The notes: generated by a model not told the origin, from the letters alone. 10,211 nt of DNA from JAAZFF01 sp964405775 (GCA_964405775.1 CAYOPG010000078.1:1-10211), one strand, 5' to 3'. Positions 1-6,453 are shown, counted from the stretch's first letter. Made by a program: numbers and translations.

Positions 1-108
1 TGTTGTTTCCACCATGACGCCCGCGTATGCGCTCTGTGAGGCATATTCCATGGCAGACCGAAGAAGTCGGAAAGCCACACGCGGATGTCGTCAATATGGA
101 CGGTCCGA
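1..108 (-). other. Unassigned left edge, downstream of rlmN
   Basis: No gene can be called with confidence. On the minus strand an ATG at 49-51 opens a frame reading MEYASQSAYAGVMVETT that runs off the left edge, so it could be the start of the next gene. It has no Shine-Dalgarno sequence ahead of it. A GTG that overlaps the rlmN stop codon (GTGA at 109-112) also opens a frame to the edge, but its residues look less protein-like. No terminator hairpin is visible between the rlmN stop and the window edge, so transcription may continue leftwards. Confidence 0.2.
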
Positions 109-1161
109 TCACATTTGTCTGGTGCTTCTTCTTCGCAACTGGCCGCAACTGGCGTCAACGCCACGCCCCTTTGAGCGCCGAAGTGTCGCGTTAATCCCTG
201 AACGCTCGATTGTCTGAAGAAACTTTTCACAAACCGCCTCCGTGGGTGCTTCACCTCCAAACTCGTCGACAGGATTAAGCGAGATAAGATTGACGCGGCA
301 CTTGAGGTTCTTGAGCAGCTCAATCAGCTTCCGCGCATGCTCTGTGCCATCATTGAAACCTTGTATGAGCGTGTATTCAAACGTTATTATTCTATTCGTC
401 ACCGCAGTGTACGAACGGCATGCCTCCATCAATTCGTCTATCCCCCACCGGCGTGCAACAGGCATGATCTGCTCGCGCAGTTCCTGACTTGGCGCATGCA
501 GGGAAACAGAAAGCTCGAACTGCATTCCCTCCCCCGCCAGCCTGTTGATCCCGGGCACGACGCCGCAGGTGCTGAATGTGATCCTGCGGGCGCCGACGCC
601 CAGCCCTCGGTTGTCGTTGAGGATATGTGCCGCGCGCAGCGCGTTGTCGTAGTTTGCGAACGGTTCGCCCATGCCCATGAAGACGATGTTGTTCGGCCGC
701 ACCCCCTCCGCCCGCATAGCCCGCATCGCCTGCGCCACAATCTCCCCGCTCTCAAGGTTGCGCACAACCCCGCTCATGCCGCTCGCGCAAAACGCGCACC
801 CGAATGCGCAACCGACCTGACTGGAAACGCACACGGTACGCCTCCCGCGCGAGGGAATCACGACCGTCTCCACCAACTCGCCGTCCTGCATCCGCAACAG
901 AAGCTTCGAAGTCCCGCCACCTTCCTGCGCGGTCTCCACATGCTTGGCAGTTTCATCAAGAGCGTTCATTGAATCCGCGAGATCTGTCCTGAGAGCTTTA
1001 GGCAGGTTTGCCATATTGTCCCATCCATCCGCCTTGCCTCCGTATAGCCACTGCCAAACTTGCGAAGCCCGCCACTTCTCATGCCCCATGTTTACCAGCG
1101 ACTCTTCAAGCTCTTCAAACAACAAGGAGTACGCGGACATCCGCTTTGAATCATTGCTCAT
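109..1161 (-). CDS. rlmN: RlmN, dual-specificity 23S rRNA/tRNA adenine-C2 methyltransferase (radical SAM)
   Basis: A cytoplasmic radical-SAM enzyme that methylates C2 of A2503 in 23S rRNA and, in characterised homologues, A37 of some tRNAs. Numbering from the ATG at 1161 (350 aa), the 4Fe-4S motif CAFGCAFC supplies Cys118, Cys122 and Cys125. Cys111 precedes it in VCVSSQVGC, and Cys339 lies near the C-terminus in DASCGQLR; this is the conserved pair that forms and resolves the methyl-transfer intermediate. The SAM-binding GMGEPFANYDN motif is also present. Length is normal for the family. I prefer ATG 1161 over an upstream in-frame GTG at 1206, because the GTG version would overlap apbE by 56 bases and add a non-conserved extension. 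With ATG 1161 the overlap with apbE is 11 bases. It is the last visible gene of a four-gene operon. All key residues distinguish RlmN from Cfr-like resistance enzymes only weakly, so a Cfr-type role is not excluded but is much less likely. Confidence 0.95.
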   Translation of the reverse strand: MSNDSKRMSAYSLLFEELEESLVNMGHEKWRASQVWQWLYGGKADGWDNMANLPKALRTDLADSMNALDETAKHVETAQEGGGTSKLLLRMQDGELVETVVIPSRGRRTVCVSSQVGCAFGCAFCASGMSGVVRNLESGEIVAQAMRAMRAEGVRPNNIVFMGMGEPFANYDNALRAAHILNDNRGLGVGARRITFSTCGVVPGINRLAGEGMQFELSVSLHAPSQELREQIMPVARRWGIDELMEACRSYTAVTNRIITFEYTLIQGFNDGTEHARKLIELLKNLKCRVNLISLNPVDEFGGEAPTEAVCEKFLQTIERSGINATLRRSKGRGVDASCGQLRRRSTRQM

Positions 1162-2215
1162 TCTCAAGCCCGTCCGTTTCAGGTTCGAAACATTCCGCGA
1201 ACACACCCATCATCTCGAACTTTAATAAACCAGCGTCGTCCACCAGAACGAAAAGCGCACCGAAGTCCGGATGAGCCTCTATGAGCCCGCGCGATGCCTC
1301 GGCACCCAATACGAAGCACGTAGTCGAAAGAGCGTCAGCATCCATAGCCGTATTTGCCACGACTGTCACCTGCGCGACACCGTTTGCGGGCTCTCCCGTG
1401 CGCGGATCAATTATATGGGAATAACGCCTGCCCTCGTACTCATAATGCTGCTCGTAATTGCCGGACGTGGCAACCGCCATCCCGTTGGTCAGCATCAGCA
1501 TCCCTAGCGGCTCGTCCTCAAGCTCCTTTAGTGGATTGCGCACCGCCACACGCCAGGCGCCGCCATCGGAGTCGCGCGTTCCCGCGCACCGCATGTTGCC
1601 GCCAAGATTCACAAGGTAGTCGGTGTAACCCGCATCCGCCATGCGCGCATACGCCACATCGACCGCATACCCTTTGGCTATCGCCCCGAAATCGAGACGC
1701 ATGCCGGCCTTCGCCAGACGCGCCATGCCGTCATTACCTAGTTCCACATCACGGAAGTTGCACAGCGCCATATTCGTCGAAATCACATACGCATCAGGCG
1801 GGAAACGCCCGGCTCCTACCCCCCTGAAAAACCCCCACGCCTCCACAAGAGGCCCGACGGCAGGGTTGAATGCGCCATCGCTCTCTTCATAATATCTGGA
1901 TGATGCGCTGAGCACGTTGACGGCATGTTGGCCAAGTTTCACGTAATCTCCGTTTCCAGCAGCAGCATTGAGACGGGCTACACCGCTCTCTCCAACAAAT
2001 ACCGAAAGCTCCGAGTTGACCTCTTCAAACGCGGCCTTCGTCATCAGAAGCGCCGCATCCTCCCCCGCCCCCCGCACATTCAGATTCGCGTACGTGCCCA
2101 TAACCGGCCAGTTGAATTCTTTCCTCTCGCCATCGGGAACGCCCCGTCCGCAGCCAAGCACGATAATGGCGACAGCAATGGCCAAAAGAATAAGTTTGCC
2201 AGACATTCGGCGCAT
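1151..2215 (-). CDS. apbE: ApbE, FAD:protein FMN transferase (lipoprotein)
   Basis: ApbE attaches FMN from FAD to Ser/Thr residues of target flavoproteins such as NqrB/C, RnfD/G and some fumarate or urocanate reductases, using Mg2+. It acts on the outer face of the cytoplasmic membrane. The N-terminus is a lipoprotein signal: MRRMSGK, a hydrophobic stretch, then lipobox VLGC with the acylated Cys at residue 22. Family motifs appear in order: PVMGT (about 37-41), NPAVGPLVEAWGF (about 117-129), RLDFGAIAKGYAVD (about 173-186), YLVNLGGN (about 200-207), YSHIIDPRTGEP (about 265-276) and TAMDADALST (about 289-298). The last carries metal and FAD contacts. Length, 354 aa, is typical. The ATG at 2215 overlaps the upstream stop as TGATG, which favours it over a TTG one codon earlier. 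Its flavoprotein target is not in the window. The fumarase subunit in the same operon hints at fumarate or anaerobic respiration, but that is inference. Confidence 0.95.
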   Translation of the reverse strand: MRRMSGKLILLAIAVAIIVLGCGRGVPDGERKEFNWPVMGTYANLNVRGAGEDAALLMTKAAFEEVNSELSVFVGESGVARLNAAAGNGDYVKLGQHAVNVLSASSRYYEESDGAFNPAVGPLVEAWGFFRGVGAGRFPPDAYVISTNMALCNFRDVELGNDGMARLAKAGMRLDFGAIAKGYAVDVAYARMADAGYTDYLVNLGGNMRCAGTRDSDGGAWRVAVRNPLKELEDEPLGMLMLTNGMAVATSGNYEQHYEYEGRRYSHIIDPRTGEPANGVAQVTVVANTAMDADALSTTCFVLGAEASRGLIEAHPDFGALFVLVDDAGLLKFEMMGVFAECFEPETDGLENEQ

Positions 2216-3357
2216 CAATGATACCCCGCTGAATTCAGCAATTCTTGAATCAATTCGCTGTCGGCAACTAGAAGCTCGTCGAACGAAGGCACTTCCATGA
2301 CGGTCTTCCCCTCGAAAAACGCGGTAAACCTCGCGTAAAACGCCTGTGCGTTCTCTGCTCTGCCCTCAAGCATACGGATGCGCATCGCGTCCCTAATAAA
2401 AAAAACATAGGCGTAACGGGTACCGCTTAAAGCGCTCTCTTTCATGGTCTCTTCCATGAAGTCTGCCGTGACATCGAAAAGCTCAGTCGCGGGCTCCGCC
2501 CCGAATTCGTAGCCCTCAACCCCCGGATCCCCGACAAGCCTGCCGTTTTCACGCGCCATATCAATGAGCGAGACGTAGATCATCCTGCGGCATGACATAG
2601 CCTCACTCCCCGAGCCGCCCGAGACTCGCAAGCCGAGCGACGCCCAATAGAGGGAATGCGCGCACGGCACACGCCAATCGATAGGGCCAAACCTGTCTTC
2701 GAGAGCACGCATTTCGGCAGCGTCCATCCCGAACTCTTCCTTCAGAGACGCGGCAGCACCGCTCCCATCGGCCGGCGCGCTTCCGTCGGCCTCTAGATAC
2801 GGGGCAAACCACAGCGCCACCTGAGTCTTGTAATATGACTCAGTCCTGTCGGCACTCATTCCTATTTTGTGCTGGAATATCCATCCCAGCTCGTTGTACA
2901 TTCTGGGATCGCGCGGGTTGCGAGGCAACCCCTCGTCGCGAAGCAGCTTGATTCCGTTCTCGACCCAACGCCAGCGGTCTTCCGGCCGCTGCATCATGGC
3001 GCTCACGTTGTACGCCATGTTCCAGGCGTGAAACACCCACACATCCACCATATGGGGCTCCAGCTTCGTTATCCAGTCCGAAAGTTGCACAAGCTCCACG
3101 TAACGCCGCTCCCCCTGCAGACGGCTTACTCGGAGCCAGAGTATATCGGCGATGACGCCGCGGAAACCGCCTAGCGACACCGACACGAACGTGACCATAG
3201 GCGGCACATCCGCGCTGTATGATGGGCTGTGTTGCTCAAGCTTCGTACGCCGTATCTCGCGCAGACTGACGCTCTGCAGCCCACACGCCACAACCAGCGC
3301 ACAGATGAGCGCCGCGGCGACAGTCGCCTTAATTGCAGTTGACTTGCTATCGGACAT
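2215..3357 (-). CDS. Secreted or lipid-anchored TPR-like helical protein of unknown function
   Basis: No function can be assigned. From the ATG at 3357 the protein has 380 aa. Residues 1-25 have lysines at 5 and 10, a hydrophobic stretch and a lipobox-like VVAC ending at Cys25, so it is either a lipoprotein or N-terminally anchored. The core from about residue 60 to 200 is helical and rich in aromatics. It includes GGFRGVIADILWLR, then LSDWITKLEPHMVDVWVFHA and NELGWIFQHKIG. These resemble conserved blocks in tetratricopeptide-like proteins of Planctomycetes and related phyla (from memory, not searched). The start was chosen because ATG 3357 has a strong Shine-Dalgarno sequence, whereas a longer frame to 3498 would overlap the fumarase gene by 152 bases and begins with a low-quality Arg/Trp-rich stretch. 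It overlaps the fumarase gene by 11 bases and apbE by 1 base, so the three are probably co-translated. Confidence 0.8.
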   Translation of the reverse strand: MSDSKSTAIKATVAAALICALVVACGLQSVSLREIRRTKLEQHSPSYSADVPPMVTFVSVSLGGFRGVIADILWLRVSRLQGERRYVELVQLSDWITKLEPHMVDVWVFHAWNMAYNVSAMMQRPEDRWRWVENGIKLLRDEGLPRNPRDPRMYNELGWIFQHKIGMSADRTESYYKTQVALWFAPYLEADGSAPADGSGAAASLKEEFGMDAAEMRALEDRFGPIDWRVPCAHSLYWASLGLRVSGGSGSEAMSCRRMIYVSLIDMARENGRLVGDPGVEGYEFGAEPATELFDVTADFMEETMKESALSGTRYAYVFFIRDAMRIRMLEGRAENAQAFYARFTAFFEGKTVMEVPSFDELLVADSELIQELLNSAGYH

Positions 3358-4237
3358 CCACACGCTCCCCTTCCGGCGTCGCCTCCAAAACAGCTCTCCG
3401 GCACGCCCAGCAACAGTACGCCACCGTAACGAAGTACGATGCTGGCAGACGTGGCAGAGTCCCCACCTTGACACCAAGCAGGGTAGTCGCACCTCCAAGC
3501 CCCATCGGGCCTATACCGAGCGAATTGGCTTCCTTGAGCACGCGTCTTTCCAGCTCGGCCAGTTCGGGCGCCGGGGCGGCATCGCCAAGCGGCCGCAGTA
3601 ATTGTTCCTTCGCCTTCGCGTAGCCGCTTGCCCTGTCACCGCCTATGCAAACTCCCAATATACCCGGCGCGCAGCCGTTTCCCTGAGCACGCCACACTGC
3701 GTCGAGCAGACACCCGCGCACGCCTTCAAGATCACGTCCGGCACCAAGTTCCGCGTCCGGCAGGCTGTACTGTCGGCTCATGTTCTCGCTGCCGCCGCCT
3801 TTCATAAGCAACTTGACCTTCACGCCTTCACCAATGGAAAAATGCAAAGACGGATTTTCCTCTCCCACGTTATCGCTGATCTGGACTCCCGAAGGCACTT
3901 CTATAACATTCAGACGCAACCAGCCTTGAGACGTAGCCTCGCGTACTGCGGCACGGGCGGCTTCCGCAAAAAACGCCGAATCGGAACCGCGTGGCAATTC
4001 GAACCAAAACGAAAGTGTGCCCGTGTCCTGACACATCGGAACGGTTTTGCCTCGCGCCACATCCACATTGTCAAGCAGGGTGCGAAGAGTGCGCTCAGCG
4101 CCGCAACCTGACGCCTCGGCAGCGCGTCCTTTCGCAAGAGCCTCAACAATATCGTCTGGAAGCTCTGTTGACGCCCTCCGAATCAAATCCGCCAGCAGCG
4201 CCGTCCATTTCTTGAAAAGTTTTTCACTCGTATCCAT
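3347..4237 (-). CDS. fumA: Class I (Fe-S) fumarate hydratase family, alpha subunit
   Basis: The alpha subunit of a two-subunit iron-sulfur hydro-lyase, most likely fumarate hydratase (fumarate to L-malate, TCA cycle). L-tartrate dehydratase TtdA is the main alternative from the same family. The 296 aa match the usual alpha-subunit length. Visible motifs are PMCQDTGTLSF with Cys69, GGGSENMS (148-154), GNGCAPGILGVCIGGD with Cys189, GIGPMGLGGATTLLGVKVG (241-259), and a C-terminal AYCCWACRR with Cys276 as the probable third cluster ligand. One Cys ligand in each of three regions fits the [4Fe-4S] site of the family. The ATG at 4237 lies 22 bases from an extended -10 promoter. No clear Shine-Dalgarno is visible. 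It is first in the operon with the TPR-like gene, apbE and rlmN. The beta subunit, normally encoded next door or fused, is absent from the whole window. Confidence 0.88.
   Translation of the reverse strand: MDTSEKLFKKWTALLADLIRRASTELPDDIVEALAKGRAAEASGCGAERTLRTLLDNVDVARGKTVPMCQDTGTLSFWFELPRGSDSAFFAEAARAAVREATSQGWLRLNVIEVPSGVQISDNVGEENPSLHFSIGEGVKVKLLMKGGGSENMSRQYSLPDAELGAGRDLEGVRGCLLDAVWRAQGNGCAPGILGVCIGGDRASGYAKAKEQLLRPLGDAAPAPELAELERRVLKEANSLGIGPMGLGGATTLLGVKVGTLPRLPASYFVTVAYCCWACRRAVLEATPEGERVDVR
3365..3370 (-). promoter_or_regulatory. Shine-Dalgarno of the TPR-like gene (decides its start)
   Basis: On the minus strand GGGGAG lies 7 bases before the ATG at 3357, inside the 3' end of the fumarase gene. 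It is one of the best ribosome binding sites in the window and supports the 380-aa start over a longer upstream frame. Confidence 0.7.
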
Positions 4238-4259
4238 TGTCGTTTAGTTTCGTCCTGCT

Positions 4260-4287
4260 ATTATACCACAATGAAACGGGATTCAAA
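4260..4287 (-). promoter_or_regulatory. Sigma-70 type extended -10 promoter of the fumarase-rlmN operon
   Basis: On the minus strand a perfect TATAAT (4260-4265) is preceded by TGG, giving an extended -10 (TGTGGTATAAT). A weak -35, TTTGAA (4282-4287), lies 16 bases further upstream. Transcription would start near 4253, leaving a leader of only about 16 bases before the ATG at 4237, with no obvious Shine-Dalgarno in it. Confidence 0.75.
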
Positions 4288-4329
4288 GCATTGTCTTACT
4301 ACTGAAGTACCTCGGTGCATAATAACCAC

Positions 4330-4356
4330 GACGCGCACCATGTCGCACATCGCGTC
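4330..4356. repeat. Dyad upstream of the sigma-54 promoter, candidate activator site
   Basis: GACGCG (4330-4335) and CGCGTC (4351-4356) form a perfect 6-base inverted repeat around a 15-base spacer. The centre, near 4343, lies about 94 bases before the predicted sigma-54 start site. That is the usual position for an upstream activating sequence bound by an enhancer-binding protein. A 6-base dyad can occur by chance. Confidence 0.35.
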
Positions 4357-4372
4357 TCAACCTGTCTCACAA
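4341..4372 (+). repeat. Direct repeat TGTCkCACA, candidate activator site
   Basis: TGTCGCACA at 4341-4349 and TGTCTCACA at 4363-4371 differ at one base and start exactly 22 bases apart, about two helical turns, so both face the same side of the DNA. They sit about 70 and 92 bases upstream of the predicted start site. The first copy lies in the spacer of the dyad at 4330-4356. Confidence 0.35.
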
Positions 4373-4410
4373 TGTCAAGAAACCACGTGTTTTCCGGGCG
4401 TTTTTACGTT

Positions 4411-4426
4411 TGGCACGCGCACTGCT
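4411..4426 (+). promoter_or_regulatory. Sigma-54 (RpoN) -24/-12 promoter for the Hsp20 pair
   Basis: TGGCACGCGCACTGCT matches the consensus TGGCACG-N4-TTGCW at 11 of the 12 defined positions. GG at 4412-4413 and GC at 4424-4425 have the invariant 10-base spacing. Transcription would start near 4437, giving a 34-base leader that contains the Shine-Dalgarno of the first Hsp20 gene. The overlapping sigma-70 candidate (TTTACG, 17 bases, TATTTA) is much poorer. No CIRCE element (HrcA operator) is visible between 4238 and 4470. Confidence 0.65.
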
Positions 4427-4470
4427 ATTTATGAAGCGTCTCCCACAAGAGAGATGAAAGGAAAAAAAAT

Positions 4471-4884
4471 ATGAGCAACAACACATTCTATAATATCAGT
4501 CCATGGAGCATATTCAACGAGATGCTATACGCCGACAGGCCTTTCAACAGCATGTTTCGGACATTGGCACACCTCGCCGAAGGCCGCTTCCCGCCAGTGA
4601 ATAGCTACGTCGGAGATACTGCCATCGTCCTCGATTTCGAAATGCCGGGGAGGACGCCAGCGGACATCGATATCAACATCGAACCTCAGGCAGTGACAAT
4701 TGAAGACACTTCCAAGGATGCTGCCGGCAAAACGGGACAGCGGGGCAAACGCCGCATCGAACTGCCCCTCTCGATAGACACCGAGAACACTAAGGCTACG
4801 TTCAAAAACGGAATACTCCGCATTGAAATGCCGAAATCAAAATCCGAAGCGCCCAGAAAAATCACCATAGGCACCGCGGATTGA
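4471..4884 (+). CDS. hsp20: Small heat-shock protein, Hsp20/alpha-crystallin family (first of pair)
   Basis: An ATP-independent cytoplasmic chaperone that holds unfolding proteins for later refolding by DnaK/ClpB, normally as large oligomers. The 137 aa divide into a variable aromatic N-terminal arm (residues 1-43), an alpha-crystallin domain from about YVGDTAIVLDFEMPG to the signature ATFKNGILRIEMPK, and a C-terminal tail with the I-x-I motif (KITIG) that docks on neighbouring subunits. The loop between the beta strands is short and charged (SKDAAGKTGQRGKRR). The start has a good Shine-Dalgarno, AAAGGA at 4457-4462, 8 bases before the ATG. It lies 34 bases after the predicted sigma-54 start site and 48 bases ahead of a second Hsp20 gene, so the two are probably one transcript. 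Confidence 0.95.
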   Translation: MSNNTFYNISPWSIFNEMLYADRPFNSMFRTLAHLAEGRFPPVNSYVGDTAIVLDFEMPGRTPADIDINIEPQAVTIEDTSKDAAGKTGQRGKRRIELPLSIDTENTKATFKNGILRIEMPKSKSEAPRKITIGTAD

Positions 4885-4932
4885 CAGGTGCAGGACATAA
4901 AGCAACATAATAATTTCAGAAAGGAGATTTAT

Positions 4933-5304
4933 ATGAGCAAAGAAACAAAAGAGCTTGACAGGGATGACACACCACGCCGCAAGACAGTGACGCCTTCGGT
5001 TTACGTCAGCGAAACAAAGGACGGCTACGAGATCACGTTTGAGGTGCCGGGTGTCGGCAAGGACGACATCAACCTCAACGTTGAAAACAGGACGCTTGTT
5101 CTCGGCACAAACACGAAGTTCGCTGAGCCGGAAGGGTGCGAATGCACAGTACGGGAGTTCGCTATCCGAGATTACGCCGTATCTTTGGACATGCCGGAGC
5201 ATGCCGATACAAACTCGGTAAAGGCATCGGTGGCAAACGGAGTGCTCACAGTAAGCCTGTCGAAACGCGTCGAACTAAAACCGCGCAAAATCGAAATCGA
5301 CTGA
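4933..5304 (+). CDS. hsp20: Small heat-shock protein, Hsp20/alpha-crystallin family (second of pair)
   Basis: A second sHsp, 123 aa, clearly diverged from the first. Its N-terminal arm is short and highly charged (MSKETKELDRDDTPRRK). The alpha-crystallin domain starts near YVSETKDGYEITFEVPGV and ends with the signature ASVANGVLTVSLSK. The tail carries I-x-I in KIEID. Two cysteines lie in the mid-domain loop (EGCECTV), unusual for sHsps. The start is set by a strong AAGGAG at 4921-4926, 6 bases before ATG 4933; an in-frame GTG at 4888 lacks such a site. Paired, non-identical sHsps often co-assemble, as with IbpA/IbpB in E. coli, so a hetero-oligomer is plausible but is inference. The unit ends at the terminator at 5364-5401. 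Confidence 0.95.
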   Translation: MSKETKELDRDDTPRRKTVTPSVYVSETKDGYEITFEVPGVGKDDINLNVENRTLVLGTNTKFAEPEGCECTVREFAIRDYAVSLDMPEHADTNSVKASVANGVLTVSLSKRVELKPRKIEID

Positions 5305-5363
5305 CGCCGGAGGTCTGTTATCACTGACCATATTGAAACCTAAACGAAGGTTTTGAAAACTAT

Positions 5364-5401
5364 AAGCCCGCAGGCAGACACTGCTTGCGGGCTTTCTGTT
5401 T
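5364..5401 (+). terminator. Strong intrinsic terminator of the Hsp20 operon
   Basis: AAGCCCGCA (5364-5372) pairs perfectly with TGCGGGCTT (5386-5394). The stem continues inward with a G-T wobble and three Watson-Crick pairs, for 13 pairs around a 5-base loop, and is followed by the U-rich tract TTTCTGTTT. It lies 59 bases after the second Hsp20 stop codon. A smaller 6-bp hairpin (AAACCT/AGGTTT, 5336-5353) precedes it without a T-tract. Confidence 0.9.
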
Positions 5402-5467
5402 CCACGATGTCCAAAGTCTAAACCTGCGGACAAAACAATCTTTTAGTAAACCCCAAAGTTAACACGT

Positions 5468-5490
5468 AAAAAGCAACGAAGTCCGCTTGC
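5468..5490 (-). terminator. Possible weak terminator of rluD
   Basis: On the minus strand GCAA, a bulged G, then CG pair with CG and TTGC around the loop GACTT, and five T residues follow directly (5472-5468). It lies about 10 bases after the rluD stop. The stem has only six pairs, so termination may be partial. Facing the Hsp20 terminator, it fits a convergent gene arrangement. Confidence 0.45.
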
Positions 5491-5499
5491 AATTTGCCA

Positions 5500-6429
5500 C
5501 TAGCGCTTTTTCAATCCGCGGAGCACCGATTGGAAATCCTCTGGGGGCGGAACTTCGAACTTCATAACCTCGCCCGTTTTCGGATGAGTTATAGCAAGCC
5601 GCCACGCATGGAGCATTTGACGAGCCGGAACGACCGGCATCAGCAGGTCGTCGCGTCTGCGGCCATAGACCGGATCCCCCGCCACTGGGCATCCAATGTG
5701 CCGCATGTGCACGCGTATCTGATGTGTGCGGCCCGTCTCGATCTTAACAAACACCAGCGATTCGCGAGGGAATGCCTCCGCGACAATGTACTTGGTCACA
5801 GCATCCTTCCCGCCACTTTTCAATACCGCCATTTTCTGACGGCTGACTGGATGACGCCCTATCATCGATTCTATACGCCCTTCGCGTGGCGATGGCACAC
5901 CGTGCACTATCGTCTGATATGTTTTCTTCACATGGCAATCCCTGAAGGATGATACCAGCGAATTCACCGCAGACTCGGTTTTCGCAACGACCATTATCCC
6001 GGATGTATCCTTATCAAGACGATGTACGATCCCGGGCCTCCCCTCACCTCCGAGACCGGCAATCTCAGGACAGTGATGCAAAAGCGCATTAACGAGAGTG
6101 CAGTCGGCATGTCCTGCGGCGGGATGCACAACCAAACCGGCAGGTTTGTTCAGCGCCAGAATCTCTTCGTCCTCGAATAAGACATCAAGAGGTATATCCT
6201 GAGCAACAACCTCCGGATTCTCTTCCGGGGGGATTTCCACAACATACAACTCCCCGGGCTTCACTTTGCGTGATGTGGAAAAGACGGCGACACCACCGCA
6301 TGTGACAGAACCTCCTTCAACGAGAGTCTTTACCCGAGTCCTTGACAGACCCGATACCGATGCAAGCCAAGCGTCCAGCCTCTCAGAACTTGCAGCACAC
6401 GCCTCAGGCACAGAAAACTCTTTATCCAT
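5500..6429 (-). CDS. rluD: RluD-type 23S rRNA pseudouridine synthase (RluA family)
   Basis: It converts uridines to pseudouridine in structured RNA. RluD modifies U1911, U1915 and U1917 in helix 69 of 23S rRNA, a contact point of the ribosomal decoding region. The 309 aa contain an N-terminal S4 RNA-binding domain (about 16-63, with RLDAWLASVSGLSRTRVK) and the RluA catalytic domain. The catalytic Asp139 lies in GIVHRLDKDTSG. Other family blocks are LALNKPAGLVVHPAAGH (91-107), ETGRTHQIRVHM and GDPVYG near the C-terminus. The S4 domain and length favour RluD or RluC over the shorter RluA; exact target choice is not certain. ATG 6429 lies only 24 bases downstream of the tRNA-Glu CCA end, with no promoter or terminator between and only a weak Shine-Dalgarno, so it is probably co-transcribed with the tRNA. 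Confidence 0.92.
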   Translation of the reverse strand: MDKEFSVPEACAASSERLDAWLASVSGLSRTRVKTLVEGGSVTCGGVAVFSTSRKVKPGELYVVEIPPEENPEVVAQDIPLDVLFEDEEILALNKPAGLVVHPAAGHADCTLVNALLHHCPEIAGLGGEGRPGIVHRLDKDTSGIMVVAKTESAVNSLVSSFRDCHVKKTYQTIVHGVPSPREGRIESMIGRHPVSRQKMAVLKSGGKDAVTKYIVAEAFPRESLVFVKIETGRTHQIRVHMRHIGCPVAGDPVYGRRRDDLLMPVVPARQMLHAWRLAITHPKTGEVMKFEVPPPEDFQSVLRGLKKR

Positions 6430-6453
6430 AATGCTGTCCGCTTAAGCCATGAA

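Noticed and set aside
337..972. 211-codon plus-strand open frame opposite rlmN
   Set aside because: It lies wholly antisense to a gene with all RlmN motifs; its His/Arg/Pro-rich translation looks like a shadow frame and it has no ribosome binding site.
1162..1206. Upstream GTG start for rlmN giving 365 aa
   Set aside because: It would extend the overlap with apbE to 56 bases and adds residues not typical of the family; ATG 1161 gives an 11-base overlap like the neighbouring junction.
3358..3498. Longer 427-aa form of the TPR-like protein
   Set aside because: It would overlap the fumarase gene by 152 bases, its first 47 residues are Arg/Trp/Cys-rich shadow-like sequence, and it buries the lipoprotein signal; ATG 3357 has a strong Shine-Dalgarno.
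4403..4431. Sigma-70 promoter (TTTACG, 17 bases, TATTTA) for the Hsp20 operon
   Set aside because: Only 4/6 and 3/6 matches; the overlapping sigma-54 element is far closer to its consensus. A minor role cannot be excluded.
4238..4470. CIRCE (HrcA) operator or sigma-32 type promoter before the Hsp20 genes
   Set aside because: No TTAGCACTC-N9-GAGTGCTAA-like inverted repeat and no CTTGAAA/CCCCAT pair could be found in this stretch.
4427..4470. RNA thermometer (ROSE or fourU) in the Hsp20 leader
   Set aside because: The short leader can form only a 4-bp TCTC/GAGA stem that does not cover the AAAGGA; no run of four U pairs with it.
4271..4474. 67-codon plus-strand frame whose stop overlaps the first Hsp20 start (ATGA)
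   Set aside because: It contains the sigma-54 promoter and candidate activator sites, begins next to the divergent promoter without a Shine-Dalgarno, and its translation is Thr/Cys-rich with no domain. The overlap looks coincidental.
5336..5353. AAACCT/AGGTTT hairpin as a separate terminator
   Set aside because: The stem has six pairs and is followed by TGAAAAC rather than a T-tract; the strong terminator lies just after it.
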